A DNA stretch of 64,000 bases. Source: Augochlora pura (lineage: Eukaryota > Arthropoda > Insecta > Hymenoptera > Halictidae). The translations under genes were made by a program, and so were the position numbers. Below are positions 62,301 to 64,000 of this stretch, one piece after another. The stretch covers positions 4,092,001 through 4,156,000 of the forward strand of contig NC_135779.1 in the NCBI RefSeq assembly GCF_028453695.1, written 5' to 3'. Below the pieces are notes generated by a model. The model was not told where the DNA came from, did no database searches, and was given only the letters and a program-made list of their open reading frames with translations. The first letter of the stretch is position 1, and every line of letters begins with the position of its first letter.

Positions 62301-63932
62301 ATGCAAGGATTATGATGACGGATCAAGTGGTTTACGTATCGATGTCATGATAGATTTGTCTTGCTTACTGTCGGGTGGAGGAACCGGAGAGCAACTGGTG
62401 AACGGGTCACCGGTGTAACCTGCGGGACAAGTGCAAGCAGGCGTGTGGTTAACCACAGTGCACCTTGCATTGACGCCGCAGGATCCTGGACAAGGATCTC
62501 TGCACTTCTCTCGAATACAGGCTCTGTTCGCCGTACAGTCCGAGTTCATGGTGCACTCTGGTCGACAGTTAGGAGGCACGCCTATGTAGTTGTTCATACA
62601 GGTGCAAACGGGAGAGTCGCCTAAGGACTTGCATAGCGCGTTCGGACCACAAGGGGACGGAATACATGGGTCTTTTGGATACTGATCCGCCGGTTGGGAT
62701 GCTGTGGGGAAACAATACGGTTGTCATAATGGAAAATCATTGGTTTCGATGGTTGTGTTGAGGCAGAATTCGACTCACTTGTTGCGGGGAAACAGTAGAC
62801 AAATGGATCGCCTGTTAAACCATCACCGCAGCTACAGATCGGGCTATTGTGAATGACTTTGCATTGTGCATTGCGACCGCAAGTTCCAACGCAGGGGTCC
62901 CTGCACTTCTGGTTTACGCAAGCTAGATTCGAGTTGCATTCCGAATTGACGACGCATTCGGGTCTGCAGTTCGGAGGGGTTCCTACATATTGGGGCAGGC
63001 AAGAGCACACAGCTTGGCCATTGATTTTTTGGCATTGACTATTCGGTCCGCAGGGTGAAGGTCTGCATACGTCGGGTTCATCTTCTTCGACTATAAGTTA
63101 ATGTTGTAGGTATTATTGGTGAACAAAAACGTGTTAGCCTAGTGGTCCTCAAACTGACTTCAAGCACTGTTGAAACCAGCATTTGAAGACCACAAAACCA
63201 TCAACTTCATTACTTACTGGTGGGCAGTTTGTACAAACAGTTCACGTATGGGTCACCATTGTACTGTGGCAGACAGGTGCACACAGGAAGGTTGTTGATA
63301 ACCTGGCAGTTGGTATTACCACCGCAAGCACCGGGACAAGGATTCTGACACTTGAGATTGATACATGCTAAATGAGATGGACAATCCGACGCGATGGTGC
63401 ATTCCGGTCGACATCCTTCATAAGGATTGCCGATATATTCGGGCAAACAATAGCATGAGCCGAAACCATTTTGCTCGCGGCAAATGGCGTTGGCTCCGCA
63501 TGGAGACGGCTGACAGGGTCGTGTTGGAATCGCTGGTAACGCTGAAAGGACGAACGGAAAATCATCTTTCAAATTCTGCACCTTGGGGTCATCGATTCTT
63601 TATCGATCACTTACGTGGCTTGGCAGTGCATTGAACAAACGGATCTCCGGTGAAATCCCTCATGCAGGTACACGCAGGTACATGGTTCACTACGTGACAT
63701 TCCGCGTTGGAACCGCAGGAGCCTGGACAGGGGTCCCTGCATTTGCGATTGATGCAGGCTAGGTTGTTATTGCACTCGCTGTTACTGACGCACTCGGGTC
63801 TGCAATTGGGAGGGGTGCCAATGAATTCTGCCTTGCAGGAGCATGACGGTTGGTTATTGATCAGCTGGCAGACCGCGTTGGGACCGCATGGTGACGGCTG
63901 ACAAGGGTTCGTGGGAGTCACGGGTTCCTCGG
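48896..63932 (-). CDS. dpy: Dumpy, 3' part: EGF/DPY repeats, ZP domain, membrane anchor (partial)
   Basis: Giant apical extracellular-matrix filament that anchors epithelia and tendon cells to cuticle. 36 exons encode about 3,681 residues, and the 5' end is beyond the window. Exons: 63932-63615, 63541-63218, 63090-62779, 62701-62369, 62295-61993, 61915-61610, 61522-61205, 61130-60804, 60731-60417, 60341-60021, 59715-59413, 59330-59031, 58546-58226, 57844-57524, 57310-56990, 56915-56646, 56549-56361, 56287-55934, 55855-55643, 55552-55355, 55255-55061, 54947-54579, 54494-54090, 54010-53798, 53671-53489, 53408-52824, 52736-51789, 51711-51343, 51268-51068, 50987-50739, 50657-50469, 50379-50141, 50064-49794, 49716-49478, 49401-49215, 49134-48896. 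The first 15 are phase-1 cassettes of 300-333 bp, each EGF + DPY (PEC...DPC) + EGF. A calcium-binding EGF (DIDEC) precedes the ZP domain. Introns over 300 bp (57845-58225, 58547-59030, 59716-60020) contain nothing I recognise. Confidence 0.95.
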
Positions 63933-64000
63933 CTTCAAAATTGACGAAAGATTAGATCATTATCCAGGAAGCTAGGAGAAGCTATCTTAACTCTTTGACA

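Noticed and set aside
28715..63932. Functional link between POFUT1 and the EGF repeats of Dumpy
   Set aside because: The O-fucose consensus (C2-X4-S/T-C3) was not seen in the cassettes I read. They have CGPN/CGxN followed by two residues without Ser/Thr just before C3. The proximity looks coincidental.
57524..63932. Regular spacing resembling a repeat array such as CRISPR
   Set aside because: The period of roughly 350-430 bp is exon plus intron of EGF/DPY cassettes. The repeats are protein-level and divergent in DNA.

Overview
This is a eukaryotic, almost certainly insect and probably hymenopteran, nuclear scaffold. Genes are split by short introns with GT-AG (once GC-AG) borders. Noncoding DNA is AT-rich on the right and CpG-rich with CT, TA and GGA microsatellites on the left. 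The proteins match insect/metazoan families best: a zona-pellucida Dumpy, an SF3B1 that starts in the insect style (MDSIPRTHE), and an O-fucosyltransferase ending in HEEL. I assembled every multi-exon model by hand from splice signals and checked that exon lengths and phases are consistent. I ran no database search.

Layout. 1-23 kb: long, mostly noncoding, CpG-rich and microsatellite-rich. It holds one convincing coding exon, a minus-strand first exon at 15744-15856 of a gene I cannot name, plus a 142-bp inverted-repeat element, a MITE-like remnant and one mariner-type terminus. 23.3-27.8 kb (-): a complete DEAH/RHA helicase, DHX36, whose G-quadruplex-recognition exon is present twice in tandem. 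28.7-30.4 kb (+): protein O-fucosyltransferase 1, head-to-head with DHX36. 30.7-32.1 kb (-): an intact single-exon pogo/Tigger (jerky-like) gene with one catalytic Asp replaced, probably domesticated. 34.4-36.7 kb (+): a BTB-Kelch protein of the IPP type. 39.8-47.2 kb (-): complete splicing factor SF3B1, 18 coding exons. 48.9-63.9 kb (-): the last 36 exons of dumpy, a giant EGF/DPY-repeat protein with a C-terminal ZP domain, furin site and transmembrane anchor. Its 5' part lies beyond the right edge.

The genes are mostly housekeeping or developmental and do not form a pathway. DHX36 resolves RNA/DNA quadruplexes, SF3B1 selects branch points in the U2 snRNP, POFUT1 fucosylates EGF repeats in the ER, IPP is an actin/ubiquitin-ligase adaptor type, and Dumpy is an apical matrix filament. 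The two most interesting signals are the doubled DHX36 motif exon and a dispersed repeat. The repeat has recognisable copies in each of the three promoter intervals of the gene-dense half (28.2, 32.8 and 47.5 kb).
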